A stretch of 64,000 bases of DNA, from positions 23,347,052-23,411,051 of the forward strand of contig NC_072472.1 of the NCBI RefSeq assembly GCF_027596085.1, read 5' to 3'. Every line of letters starts with the position of its first letter. Within the stretch, counting starts at the first letter, position 1. Shown here one piece after another: positions 32,901-45,472 of the stretch. The notes under the pieces were generated by a model, which ran no database searches, was not told where the DNA came from, and saw nothing but the letters and a program-made list of their open reading frames with translations. The DNA comes from Anoplopoma fimbria. Its lineage: Eukaryota; Chordata; Actinopteri; Perciformes; Anoplopomatidae. The position numbers were made by a program, and so were the translations under genes.

Positions 32901-35900
32901 CTGTGTGCTGAGAGCAATGGGTGGGAACCGTCTTCTCTGGAGTTTAATACGTGGATGTAAACACCTCACCCGGGCCTGTCCCAACAAGATTAACTCAGCT
33001 CCTATTAAAGCTCCCCCGTGAATGTGTGTGCATGAGCGTGGGCGTGCACTCCTCAGCACAAACGTGAAGGGCCTCTCCTCTGCTGCAGGCTGGGACACGG
33101 CTGTGTTGCCCTCATCATGCCACTGAGTGCACATAATGGGAGCTTAGCAGCCTGTCACACTCAGGGGGCGAAGTTAGTCATCAATGTCACGGTTCCTCGT
33201 GAGAAAAAGCTCCGTTTGAGGGTCTTATCTGATCTCTCCCTCTTAGATATCTGATTTTGGCCTGGCCCGGTGGAACGGCCTGTCACGGGCTGATGACATG
33301 AGCAGAGACGGCTTCTGTGGCACCATCGCCTACCTACCACCCGAGAGCATCATTGAGAAGGACAGAGTGTCGGACACCAAGCATGATGTATACAGGTTGG
33401 ATTTTTCAGCTCTTGGCATGCAACCTTTTAGTGTGACTGTAGGTTTTTGTGGAGATGGATTTGGTAGCAAAATAGTTATACCATGTTTATCATTAATAAG
33501 AGATAGATTTCTTTTTTTTTTTTAAAGTCAACAAAGTTTCTGTTAAAAATGTATAACCACTACAATTTAATTTTTTTTTAAGTCTGACAGCACAAATCTG
33601 TAGTGGACGATTTCAACCATAAGCAAGCTCAGCTTGAAATAGAAAACTTGCCAATTTCTCTGAAGTACTATGTTTGATTTTTTTTTTCTGTGTACTAACA
33701 TCTCTCAATTTCATTTTGCCTCTATTCCAGTTTCTCCATCGTCATCTGGGGGATTCTCACTCAGAAGAAACCCTACCAAGGTGAGACTTGCACTACTATT
33801 AATGCATGAAACCAATGAAACTTTGATTTGGGGCTGATGGGAAACTTTTTCATCAAAGCCATTCCTGCCAAGAAAATCAAAGAAGTTAGGATCACTAGAA
33901 ATAAAGAATACTGATCATAAAATGTACTTGATAAGTAAAAGTCTGGGATTTAAATGGTTTGAACAATATTATATGTTATACGTTTTTACAAATGAATGAT
34001 TTCAAGCAACATAAAAGTAACAATGCGAAGACCGTACAGCGATGCTAGCTGCTATGGAGCTATATGTAGTCACAGTGGTGCTTTTAAGAGGACATATCAT
34101 GCTCATTTTAAGGTTCACACTTTTGGTTTCTATTAGAACATGTTAACATGCTTTAATGCAGGTACAATGAGTTTAGCGTGTAAGCATGCTAACATTCGCT
34201 AAATAGCACAAAATGAGACGTAGTCTATGAGTGAGGATGATGGGAATGTCATTTGTTTTGCAGATATTTCAATAAAAACATAAATTATTAACCCCATGGT
34301 CAGGCTAGAGCTTGATCACATCACGTCAGATGACCACCAAAATCAGTTAGACTCATCTTCTGGGGAACATGAATGTCTGAGCACAATATCTTGGCAATCC
34401 ATTCAAAGGTTGTTGAGATAGTTCAGCCTGGACCGTGTTTCTGACTCAAAACATCTATTTATCTACTTTATATCTGAGTAATTCTACATTTGCTCCATCA
34501 TTATATAAATATTGATATGAAAAATATGAAAACAAATATTCTCAGCCATAACCCCCATCCAACTCAAGTTAGATTTATGATATGGTATCTTATACTTTCT
34601 ACTTAGTAAGTCAAACATTTGACTTGTTATCTCATAAATCCTAACATTTAGTCTATTTTTAATGATTTCCTGGCAGGAAAGAATATCATAGTTTTCAGTT
34701 AGGACATAACGTAGACCTTCTGAGGTCTGTGTGTGAGTGTGTTTGTGTGTATGTACAGGTGCTGTACTGTACGTGTTTACTCAGTGCATTCCAGTGCAGG
34801 CAGGAGGTGCTTAGCCAGCAAGTAGAGTGTATTTTTCTCCCAGGCGTATCAGGTAGCAGTTCATTCCAAAAAATGTGGCTCCTTTTATAAGAGCAGTGTG
34901 TGGATGAGGGTTTCCAGGTTGGCACTGGTACCACCCATGTTTATCCAGACATAATTAAAAAGTGAGAAATAGGCCTGCTTACCATCCCAACCCTTCTTCC
35001 TCCTCCACCTGCAACGGGGATTATGGCCACAATAGGAGGCGAAGCACCTGTGATTAAGGCCTCTACCTGTTTGTTTTGAACGATTGACTCAGCTGATCCC
35101 ACAGATAGAAGGTCATGACCGAGAACTCTTGAGAGCTTTTCCCTTTGGCTCCCATGGGAAACAACAGCCCACACGGTCTTATCTGAGCACATGGGAATTT
35201 GGCGATAAAGCTGTGCATATCTAAAAAGGCACTTGCTCCCACCAGCACTTTAGATTAACACGTCATATACTGAAGAATGTCAAGTCTTTTGTATTTGTCT
35301 TCAAACTATATATCCTCATCAGAAAATAAACAAAACGTCTACATATTGTGTTTCGTTGATGTATGTTTTTGTGTAAAAAAGCTGATGTATTGGTGATGAA
35401 ACTGAAGTATGTGATTGTTTTTTCCCCCTAGGTGAGAATAATATCCTTCAGATCATGGTAAGGGTGGTGAAGGGGGTGCGTCCAGACCTGGCTGCTGTGC
35501 CCCGCTGTCGGCCCTCAGCCTGTACAGGATTCCTGAGCCTCATGCAGCGCTGCTGGACCACAAACCCTGATGCCAGACCCAGCTTCCAGGGTAAATTGTT
35601 CAACTTTCTTCTGTCATACTAACTCCTTTAACTAGACACTGTTAAATTGTTTTTTTGCCTTTTTGTGTTCTCTAATCCATCCCTGCTTGTACTGAAACAT
35701 GACCTAAAGCTGTTGTCCTTTCAGAAATCACATCTGAAGCTGAGGAGCTCTGCTCAAAACCTCAAGATGAGCCCAAGACGCCGACCTTATTGACGTCAGA
35801 GCCGGAGCCCACGTCGCCTAACCCACTAACTAGTGACCAGGTACGACATGACGGCACCATGTGAACTGCTTCCACTGATGTTGTCTTCTTTAGAGGACCT

Positions 35901-38077
35901 AGTTTGTGTTTTTGTTAACTTTTTTTCTGAAAACATGGCGGATCATGTGAACCTCCACTCCACTTTTTTATTTTATTGCTTTTCCTGACTCTCTTCTTCA
36001 AAGCTTTTAAACTGACTGTTTGCGTTTTCCATTAATGTGTAACTACACAGCCAGACGCAGGGAGGCTTATTGCTAAATTGCCCCAGAAATGATTATCACT
36101 CTCTAAGTCATCTGTTGTGCAAATGTCTGATCGGGAACAAAAGTTGCATCACAAACAAGGAATGTGGACTGATGGGATTGTTTGGCGTGTGCGCTGCTTT
36201 GGCATTTCTGTAATGTTGCTGTTGTGTACGTGACGAGGAACAAACATCCGGATTGTTGACTGGGCACAGGTGCTACTTCATGTAGGGACACAAGATAAGC
36301 TGTTTTGAACTTGTGTTCGAGTGACTTTGAATGGATCAAACCTAAGCTCAACAAATAATCAAAATCTCAACATTCAACAGCCGCCTAATAAGAGCGACAG
36401 CTACATACCTGAGTGTAAATGTAATGGTGGCGTGTCAAAGACCAGCTTGTCCAAATATGCTTATCTGGCCTTTTTTTCTCGGCAGGTCAAAGAGAACAAG
36501 CTGGTGCGTCCAAAGTCGGCCATGTTGCCGGAAAAAGACTACAGCCTGTCGGAGCTGTTGAGCCAGGTGGATTCTGGGATCTCGAGAAGCTTTGATCGAG
36601 TGAAGGAGGATAGCTGCCACAGCAAAGAGAGCACTTGCAAGAGGTTGTCTGGCATCTCCTCTGCTGATTCAGCCTTCTCCTCCCAAGACTCTATCACGCT
36701 GTCTTTTGAGAAAGAAAACACATACGGTAAGATCTGATTAAAGACCTACAAGAGAAACTATTATTCATGTAAACCTAACAATAGTATGTGATCATGAGTT
36801 TTTTTTCTAAAACTCATACTTTTCCTCCTTACCGTCCAGATTCTGCTGAGGTCCAGAGGCGGAAGCTGTGCGAGGCCATCAGGACCAAAGACACAGCCAA
36901 GCTGATGAAGATCCTCCAGCCTCAGGATGTCGATCTTCTCCTCGACGGGGGAGGCAGCCTGCTCCACCACGCCATAGTATTGGCCAACGAGGAGGCTGTC
37001 AAGTTCCTCCTCATGAACAATGCCAACCCCAACCTTGCAAACGCCCGTGGCTCCACCCCCCTGCACCTGGCCACGGAGAGGCACCTGAAGCCTCTGGCAG
37101 AGCTTCTGCTCGGGCGACGCTGCACAAACGTCAATGCCAAGGACGAGGACCAGTACACGGCTTTGCACTGGGCGGCCCAGAACGGGGACGAGGCCATCTC
37201 GCGCCTGCTGCTGGACCGGGGGGCGGCCATCAACGAGACCGATGGCCAGGGACGCACGCCGGCTCACGTCGCGTGCCAGCACGGCCAGGAAAACGTAATC
37301 CGGGTGCTGCTTAGCCGCGGGGCTGATGTTCACATCAAGGGTAAGGACGACTGGACGGCGCTCCACTTGGCCGCATGGCAAGGGCACCTGGGCATCGTCA
37401 AGCTGCTGGTGAAGCAGGCCTGCGTCAACGTCGATGGGCAGACGACGGATGGTCGCACGCCACTGCACCTGGCTTCCCAGAGGGGGCAGTACCGAGTTGC
37501 ACGGATCCTGATCGAGCTAGGGGCAGATGTTCACATGACGTCCGCTGGGCTAAACGCAGCCCTACACGTGGCGGCAGAGACGGGTCACACCAGCACCTCT
37601 CGCCTTTTGATCAAACACCAGGCAGACATTCACAGCAGGAACGCCAACGGACTCACCCCTCTCCATCTTGCCTCCCAGCGAGGCCACCTGGCCACAGTTA
37701 AGATGTTGATAGAAGAAGGTGCAGACCCCTACAGGTCCGACCAGGGCCTACGCACCCCCTGCCACCTGGCAGCGGAGAACGGTCACTGTGAAGTCCTGAG
37801 AGAGCTGCTCCTTCACTGTCCAGATGGCGGCGCTCTGTCGGACGAGCAGGGGCTCAGCCCACTACATCTGGCACTGCAGGGCGGGTACTCAAACATCATC
37901 ACTATGCTAGTGCCGCAGGACTGCCAGGACACCGAGCGCTCGGTGCAACCGGTGGCCGAACAGCCTGCGCCGCCGGAGGCTCGGCCGCTCCAGAGGAAAG
38001 TCGTCATTCTCAAGCTAACGGAGCACAAAGACTGCCCTGAATCCACCGGCACACAATGCGCCTCAGCGCCATGCTAA
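29977..38077 (+). CDS. ripk4: receptor-interacting serine/threonine kinase 4 (RIPK4)
   Basis: Eight coding exons: 29977-30158, 32165-32456, 33247-33395, 33731-33780, 35432-35590, 35725-35840, 36486-36726 and 36840-38077 (TAA 38075-38077). They sum to 2427 nt, 808 residues; human RIPK4 is about 784. The kinase domain covers about residues 22-286: glycine loop GSGGFGQV (29-36), ATP lysine K51 in LAIK, catalytic D143 in HLDLKPAN (Leu replaces the usual Arg of HRD, as in human RIPK4), DFG 161-163 and T184 in the activation segment. A linker (about 287-396) holds DSGIS at 345-349. The last exon encodes about 11 ankyrin repeats and a short Cys-ending tail. The start is the first in-frame ATG; open frame continues upstream without an ATG. 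The family acts in keratinocyte differentiation downstream of p63 and in PKC/NF-kB and Wnt-related signalling. Confidence 0.95.
30159..32164 (+). other. ripk4: ripk4 intron 1
   Basis: A 2-kb intron with no repeat or gene that I recognise. The part from about 30990 to 31800 is GC-richer and low in simple repeats, unlike the AT-rich intergenic DNA nearby. It may hold conserved regulatory sequence; this is only an impression from composition. Confidence 0.35.
34088..34440. mobile_element. fragments of two old teleost repeats in ripk4 intron 4
   Basis: At 34084-34087 a TTAA is followed by GAGGACATATCATGCTCATT, the same end as the MITE at 40693. From about 34240 a second repeat contains GGGGAACATGAATGTCTGAG and GGCAATCCATTCAAAGGTTG, phrases common in fish genomes. 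Both are degraded, and the far ends were not found. Confidence 0.5.
36840..38077 (+). other. ripk4: ankyrin-repeat exon of ripk4
   Basis: A single 1238-nt exon encodes residues 397-808. From about residue 430 it holds repeated units of the form G.TPLHLA..G....V..LL..GA, including [93 protein letters not shown] and [12 protein letters not shown]. This matches the C-terminal ankyrin domain of RIPK4. A long antisense frame across the exon is an artefact of its codon composition. Confidence 0.93.
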
Positions 38078-38545
38078 CGAGAGCAAAGACACTGCCAAGC
38101 CTGTACATTACTGCCCTTACTGTCTTTTTTTTTTTTATACTCCCATAGTGCCTCAGTGTTAGGCTCGATGGGTCATACCAAACTTAAGAGGGTTTTGGGA
38201 CTTAAAAGCTCTTTCAGCACTGTAGGTATTCCCTACAGAAAAGCTTTAATGTAAATATGTACACTGTGAATAGAAAGTATAAATACTCTTTTGTGTTCAA
38301 ATTTTTGTTTACTTTTTTACTTAAAAAGCACAATTTCTTTTTTACTAAACAAGCACCAGCATCAGAATTATGATATGGGAACGTTGCATTATAGCGAACT
38401 GCAGCTGGTATTTCTGTCAGTCATATTTAAGAGAGCACAGAGGGAAAGCTGTAGATCATCAGAGCCATTGATTAAAAAAAAAAAACGTTGACCTTCAGTG
38501 TTCTGAACCTGTTACATATCAGTGCTGCATCATCCATTAAAACAT
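38078..38545 (+). other. ripk4: ripk4 3' UTR
   Basis: Noncoding sequence after the TAA with a poly(A) signal variant ATTAAA at 38536-38541. A later AATAAA near 38829 would allow a longer form. Confidence 0.45.
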
Positions 38546-40692
38546 TTTAAACCTTTCATTTTGTTTGACCTTGTCGCTTTATTTCACATTAATAACCTTA
38601 AAATGTATCTGCAAATATTTTGTTTTCAAGGCATACATTATGCTGTGTCAGCTGCATAACATTGTAACCATGGTAATGAGCAAAGCAAAAGAATGAAAGT
38701 TATTTTCTTGTTGTTCCCTCGTCATTTATAGCTAGATAAGTCCTCTGTTCCCTTATTCTGGAGATTAGCTTGCATTAAATAATCATGATAAAAACATTTA
38801 ATCAAAGTTAATATGAACAGCTGGTAAAATAAACAAAGTGTCAATATTCATTGATTGTTTCGGGTAAAAAGAAATTCTGTGAACTTTGTGCCTCGCAATT
38901 GCATTTACAGTTACACTCTAGATGTGATAAAGGCTTCAAGAGTCTTGAAATTTCTGGGGCAGATACACTCAAAGTGCTTGAATTTTACTCTTAAAAAGCT
39001 GTATGAACCCTGTATTAAATGCCCTAAATATGAATACATATGTACAAAATATGCAAAAACATTGTCAGAGGCTTATTCCCCACTTTATTTTGTTGAGGCC
39101 CATTGTATATTCTCTCAAAATGAATGAAAGGATACCCATTCTTAAGTCTGGTTTTAATTCAATCCAAATCGGTGTTCGAAAACAAACGAGAACGGACCTG
39201 TTCCACACCACAAAATAACGTGCATGTTCTAAATTTCCATTCATCCTTTGTTTATTTAAAGTCACACTGGTTCTCCAAAACAAGTAACAGTATTTTTTGG
39301 GGGAGAATTTAATTTCAAATCCTCATGTCTCTGCAGGCTTGATGGGGAAGGCGTCTTGTTTCAGAGTCTGTCAGTCTCGCCACCGCTCCACCTGTTTCAG
39401 GCAGGGTTGCATGTCTGCATCTGCAGCCCTACCTGTAGTATTATTATGATCATAATGTCTCTGCTCCAGACCCCACAGAGCACGCTCAGGTTGGCACAGA
39501 CCATGGGAACTGCCCCCGAGGGGGATCTCAGGCTGTGAGATGATGGATGGGCGAGGAGGGGTGCTGATGTTTTCCCTGCAATTCCAGCCTGTTGGCTAAT
39601 TCCTTAGACCACTCTCCTTTTCATCACTCTCTAAAACCAACATGCCATCCCTGACGCCTCAAGGGCTTGGCTTTTCGTAATCTGAGAAACTGAGCATTTG
39701 CTTGCAATGGTCCCGTTTTTATAGCTGGTGTTCGCAGAGAGCAAGGAAAATAACCGGTGAAATGTGTGTAATCTGGGGCCCCTGTAGTGTGTACACAGCA
39801 GTCTATCCTACCTGTTGCCTGGTGATCTGTCTCAGCTCCAGCTATGGGGAGGACAATAGTTCTGCTGTTGCCTAATCTCAGCTCCTATCTCCTGTCAAGA
39901 CTGCTTTTATGTTAAATAGACTGGTGGGTTGGGTTTGTGTCATACAGTAATTTACAGTAGTTATTTTTTTTCCATTCTGGGCTAAAGTTCTCTCTTCTAT
40001 TGGCAATAAACCAGAGACAATGTTTTTAGAAAACACTCGTTTTCAGTCACAGTAAAAAAAAGTTTATTCTGATAGATTATTGTTTACTTTGATCGAATAA
40101 AAAAAGTTTATTCCATGATTAATAGTTTGAAATTTGATGAAATTTGAATTGAAATCTATTTCAGCCTGTTAAAAGTTAGTCAAATAATTTGTGATAAATA
40201 ATTGAAAGAAAGAAAAAATGAAAAAAAGAAATACAGCTATTATTATTAGATATTTGAACACGATTTCTTTGCCCAATATGTCTTCAGGGTTTAACCTTTT
40301 ACACACATGAGTCATATCCTTTTCTTACTGTTCAGCTCTCTTCAGTTCAGCCTGTTCATCACACCTTGATGAATGAAGTCAGTCCCCCTACCATCACATT
40401 AGTCATAGGGCTCAAACGGGACGGAGCCAAGCCGGGGGTCCGGTCTCCATTATGCTTGGGAGAAGCCCAACAGGTGCTTTCTCCAGTCTCAGAAGTGAAC
40501 CCCTTGGTTGTCTTTTTTTTTTTTTTTTTTTCTTACAGGATGTGGTGTAACCTGCTTTCTAAAATGTCAGGTCTGCTAGGCCTTCGCTGTGTTCCTCAGG
40601 CCTGGGTACAGTCTGCTGTCCATGGTTTAGTGGACACAATAGTTTTTGTGTGGAACACAGTGATGTAAAAGGTGAACAGGAGTTTAATTTAA

Positions 40693-41125
40693 AGGGGACA
40701 TATCATGCTCATTTTCAGGTTCATACTTGTACTCTGGGTTTATACTAGAATGTCTTTACATGCTTTAATGTCCAAAAAACATGTTATTTATCTATAATTG
40801 TATTCATCTTCTGTCTGAAACGCAGTTTTAGCTCTGTCTCTTTAAGCACCCCAACTGAAAAAGCCCGGTGGCGTGCGAGTTACATATGGTGACCCTTGGC
40901 AAAGGTAGTTCTCCAGCCATGGGTGGATATTCTAATGAGACTTCAGTGGACAAAGGGAGAGGAGACAAATCTAAATGACTTGTTGAATGATGTTTTTTTA
41001 TTTAGGTAGCCTGCAAAAAACTGCTGGATTGTCGTATTTCTCACTCTGGTAGGCACTCCAGATACCCAAATGTATGTGCACAAGCACTGGAAAAAGTGAT
41101 CTGAAAAGTTCATGATGTGTGCCAT
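40693..41125. mobile_element. TTAA-flanked MITE (piggyBac-like)
   Basis: TTAA at 40689-40692 and 41126-41129. The left end AAGGGGACATATCATGC and the complement of the right end AATGGCACACATCATGA are imperfect inverted repeats. It continues with the phrase GGTTCATACTTGTACTCTGG, typical of this teleost family. It is noncoding and related by its ends to 2992-3623 and 34088. Confidence 0.6.
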
Positions 41126-43794
41126 TTAAATGAATAACAGTAAGCCTAGGCCTGGAAATTTCAAAGGGCCAGATTACACATTCAAATAGTCAAGTACCTT
41201 GTGCTGTCAACGAAGACCTCTGATAGGCGTCACAATTTGACAATGAGAAATAATGTTATGTTGATTTAACTCAAACTAACAACATTTCATTCTACATTTA
41301 TTTTGACAGCTAAGGATACTAGTTACTTTTTAGATTAAGTTTTTTTATTAAAAAAAATGTCCATCTCAGGAAATATGAAAAATATGACTTTGAATCTTTT
41401 TATCAGCATAAAACATGTAATAAATGGTTTATTTAAAATGTCTTTATTAAAGTAAAGTGGGTTAAATTAAAGTGTCACCAGAACTTCAATACTTCTTCCA
41501 TCACTGTCTACATAATCGTATAAGGGCTGAGCAGTAATGAGATGGATGAATAAGTGTGATTAATCTAAATTTCTTCAGCACTGGCAACCTAATTAACTAA
41601 CTGACCTTTAGAGTGGTATTCGATACGATACATCTATCTACACACAACATAAGATGCATCATAAAAAGATACAATACAATGCTATATTGCAGCTAAAAGG
41701 AATTTGTGTTATCACAGTTTCTTATAAATCCTTGTGTGTCCTGTTATCTGGACTGGCAAGAGTGTCTCCAAGATTGCGAGACTTCCTTCTTATCAGACGT
41801 GGTGTCTCATTGCTCCTTTGTTTGACTATGATAGGGACTTTTCAGTTTGTCTGAGTCATACCTCACTGCTCCGACAGACCAACAACAAAGCCCAAATGAA
41901 CCACAGAACACACAGCAGTGATGCAAGAGGCGTATCAATAAAAAGGTGGGTTAGTGGCTAAAATCTCTAGAAAGTGAACACCAATCAAAGTATTTCTTTC
42001 AGAATAAAAAAGCTTGGGTTTATTCTTTCGTTTCCACCACAAACACACACACACACCCCTTTCTTTCGATTTCAGTTGCAGATGATCTGGAAATGGAAGA
42101 AGCAGCAAACGGTGACAACATCTGTTCTACACTCTGTGACTGGTTGCTGGGAGAAAAGAGCTCACATACGTTGCTTTGGGCTGTTTTTCTCCCCTCTCTT
42201 CTTCTTCTTCTTCTTAGTTTTTTCTTCTCCCCTTATTTTAACCTCACAGAACTCGCTGAACAAGATCTGAGACAAGCTGCAACATGTGGATGCAGCGTCA
42301 GGCTGAAAAGATGGATGTGGGCGCACTCAGCGTCGATGAATTATAAGATTTATGGCTAACCAAGCAAAGGCTGAATGCACCATTGAAATGTCGGAAAGTC
42401 ATTCAATGATAGACACGAGGGAGGAAGATACACTACAGGTGAAAAGGTCAACATTTTAACTTTCATTACTTAGATGAGGGAAATAATTTTACTGAGTTTA
42501 ACCACCCCATGGCCAACTGTTACATTGTAACAATTTTTAACAATCACTAAAACGTTACATTTTACCATGTGACCTAAATTGTTTGTTCAACCATGGTAAC
42601 ACTAGGAGGGAAAAGTGTATTCCTGGAAAGGTGAAGTCTGAGATCATAATCTCTGTGTGTGGTAAGGTTAAAGTCCACACTCAGGGAGAAAAGCATCTGT
42701 GAAGCTGAAATATTGCCACACAGTAACCAGTGTGTTGCCACTGTGTCAACACGTGTCCCTCTGGGACGTGTCTCAATCTGTTTCCAGATGACATCAGTGT
42801 TGGCACCCTTGTTTACAGCTTTGTCATGACTTGACGTGTTCATAAATGCAAATTAAGTCTGATCTATCTAAGCAGGATTACATCATATGATGTTGTCTGC
42901 TTATTTGGATGGCAGTAGCTCTCATAGTCATGTATTAGCATTAGCTTTACTAGGGCTAGTTGAGAATGTGTTTGATTACAGCTTAATTCTGGCAGCCTGC
43001 TATATCCAACTGTGTGATTTAGAAAAAACAATTAATGTGGCTGTACAGCTGACTTTGCCACGGCTGCCAGATAAACACCCCAAGTACAGTGAACATTGTA
43101 CATGCAACATGTTGCATGTTGCACAATATGCAACAAGTATAGTATGTAACCTGTGGAATTCAGCTATATTGCCAACAATTTATCTTCACAGGAGATAGTA
43201 TTTGTTGGCAACACTGCATGGTTAAGACAATGCAGAGCCAGAGAGCTATTTCATCACCTCTTACGTGTCTTTTTTTTTTTTTTTTTTCAATAACCAGGTT
43301 TATTGTAGGTCTGAGATCATTGTAATGGCTCTGTACTTTTATGCTTCTGTTGGTTGTAGTTGTACTGCTGCGCTTTGGCCAGCAGATGGCACTAACTCTT
43401 TGGGAGCTCTGTGCTTGTAAGCTTACATAGAGCGTCACCACTGAGTCACATTCCAGCACTTAACCCCCTTCAATTTCCCTTTTTTTCCTTTTATGAAAAT
43501 CCAAAACGACAACAACAGTTCATCATGAGCGCTTGTCAATGATCATATAATGAGGTAAAATTAATTTAGAGGAGCCACAGCTGCTATTGCATTCAAAAGG
43601 AGAGGTGCGGTGTGTTAATTGCATAATGCTGGCAGTCTAGCATACATTAAGATGCAGAGTGGCCTTCTTTGACAATGCCATCTGCTAAATCATCCTGTAA
43701 TACGTGCAACGGCTCATGATACACGCAGGATACACTGAACGGATAGACTGCATCCTGAGTGAAGTACCACTGACACATGCATACAGTGGCCTGC

Positions 43795-43860
43795 CATTGC
43801 AGATGCTGCGGCTGTACAGTTTCAATGACAGGAACTGTCATTGAAACTGTATCTGCAATG
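43795..43860. repeat. near-perfect hairpin (17-bp exact stem plus 10-bp outer stem)
   Basis: The inner arms TACAGTTTCAATGACAG (43815-43831) and CTGTCATTGAAACTGTA (43835-43851) are exact reverse complements around GAA. The outer arms CATTGCAGAT (43795-43804) and ATCTGCAATG (43851-43860, sharing one base) also pair, leaving a 10-base bulge on the left. It could be a cruciform, a mini-inverted element or a precursor-like RNA hairpin; no family was recognised. Confidence 0.7.
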
Positions 43861-45054
43861 AGGGTCATGCAGCCATTCAGTAAAGTACTGACTGATGAAC
43901 TGAACGGCGTATGTGAGATATCAGCACAATCTATGATTATGCAGAGGCATTTCCTTTCAAATTTGAGTCATGGCCCAGACTACTCACTCAATATTAGCTG
44001 AGATCATTTTGCTGTTTATTTCTTTTTTATTAACAAATTAACTGCCAGTTGAAAAAAAAATCTGATCTTTTTATGTCATGTGGGCTTAGCAGCAGAGTCA
44101 AAATAAATTGCCAGTGGATGGATGACAACGTCTGATAAAGTTGTAAATTCTGTACTGTTGTGGTCTGCTGAATAGTCTTGCTGACATGTAGTCATTTTAG
44201 AATTACAATATAATTTTGATGACCATGATTTGGAAAAATAACATCCAGGAAAGGCATTGGGATGCAAGGCCAACATCGCCACAAGTGATGGCATTGTTGT
44301 TCCAGTTCTAGCTGTTGCTGTATTAGTATCCCCAGCTGTGACAAAGGTAACAGCATAGAAAGGTCCAGCATTCAAGGCCTTCATAGTCAGGGCTAGTGCT
44401 ACTTTATTTTTTTAAAGGTTTTAATAAAAGTGTTTTTAATGGATTGCATTTTAAGTAATTGGGGGAGGTGTTGGCAGGAAGTGCCCCCACCTCTACAAAT
44501 AACACTCCACCACTGGTGAAAGTAAGAACATACTTCTCAAAACCACTTTAAAGAATGCTTACTTCATCAGTTATTCCAGAATAACAATGGCACACTTACC
44601 CCTGAGGCCTTCACGGTTGTTGCTACCGGTCTTTCGCGGGAATCCCCCACGTGTTTCTTCATGTGAAGGTGAATAAAAACAAAGATGAGAACGAAAGAAG
44701 AAGTGTGAAATACAGGTCTGCTGCCTTATGAAATGTATTCAACAACGGGGAAACGCTTTACTGTCACTATGTAGTATTTATATACACTATGTATAACAAT
44801 ACACATTGTTTAGTAATACCATAAACCCCAATTATTCCTTTATAGGGAAATGTTTTGATGACGTGAGGGAGATGAACCTTGATTCACCAGTAGGGGTGTG
44901 TGTTCCGACACTGCTGTCACAAATAGCTCGTTTATTGAAATTAAAGCATTCCATGAAACAATTATACGTATTTAATCAACATGTAATCAGTAAATGTTGT
45001 TCCTGTTTTAATACGGACAGATTCGTGGATAATAAAAAATAATGGTACTGCTGC

Positions 45055-45202
45055 CACCCCTCCAATGGGCGAATGGTTCAGTCCGGTGAGCGGCTCCGGT
45101 AGCTCCTCTGGGTTTGCCGTGACGCGCTGGTGTTTGGCGGAACAGAGCCGAGGGGTCCACACAAGAGGGACAGCCGTCCAACACACACTCTTTAAGAGAA
45201 AG
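45055..45202 (+). promoter_or_regulatory. C21orf91 homologue promoter and noncoding first exon
   Basis: A locally CpG-richer stretch with a CCAAT box at 45062-45066, an E2F-like TTTGGCGG near 45134 and a likely noncoding exon that ends AGAAAG before the donor GTGAGTG at 45203. It would splice to the acceptor at 47473-47474, four bases before the ATG. The transcription start is inferred. Confidence 0.5.
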
Positions 45203-45472
45203 GTGAGTGTTTACAAAAGTTGAGTTGTTAAATACTGGTGTCGCCTTCGTTTTGGTGGATAGTTTGCTGTTTAACGACGCCAGATAACGGTCACGAAGCA
45301 GAGTAACGTTACTCTGCCTGGGTGCTGCTAGCTTAACTTATTGTTAGCATACGATGTGTATAGAGACTGTCTGGACAACACTAACTACTTATGGCCCAAC
45401 TGTCATTCAACAGATATGGGGGTGTTTAAACTGCTGTCAAGGAGAAACAATACCTGTTCTATCTTTATTTTG

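Larger units (their letters stand above)
38546..45050. other. ripk4-C21orf91 intergenic region
   Basis: About 6.5 kb without a supported gene. It contains a TTAA MITE (40693-41125), a fragment resembling the 18.3-kb repeat family (about 41280-41450), a T-rich run (40510-40531), a (TTC)n run near 42200, a hairpin (43795-43860) and a short palindromic patch near 43100. A non-repetitive, GC-richer stretch at about 39335-39560 has no coding frame. Confidence 0.5.

Noticed and set aside
36761..37468. 235-residue open frame on the - strand
   Set aside because: It lies wholly antisense to the GC-rich ankyrin exon of ripk4, has no recognisable domain and is explained by codon composition.
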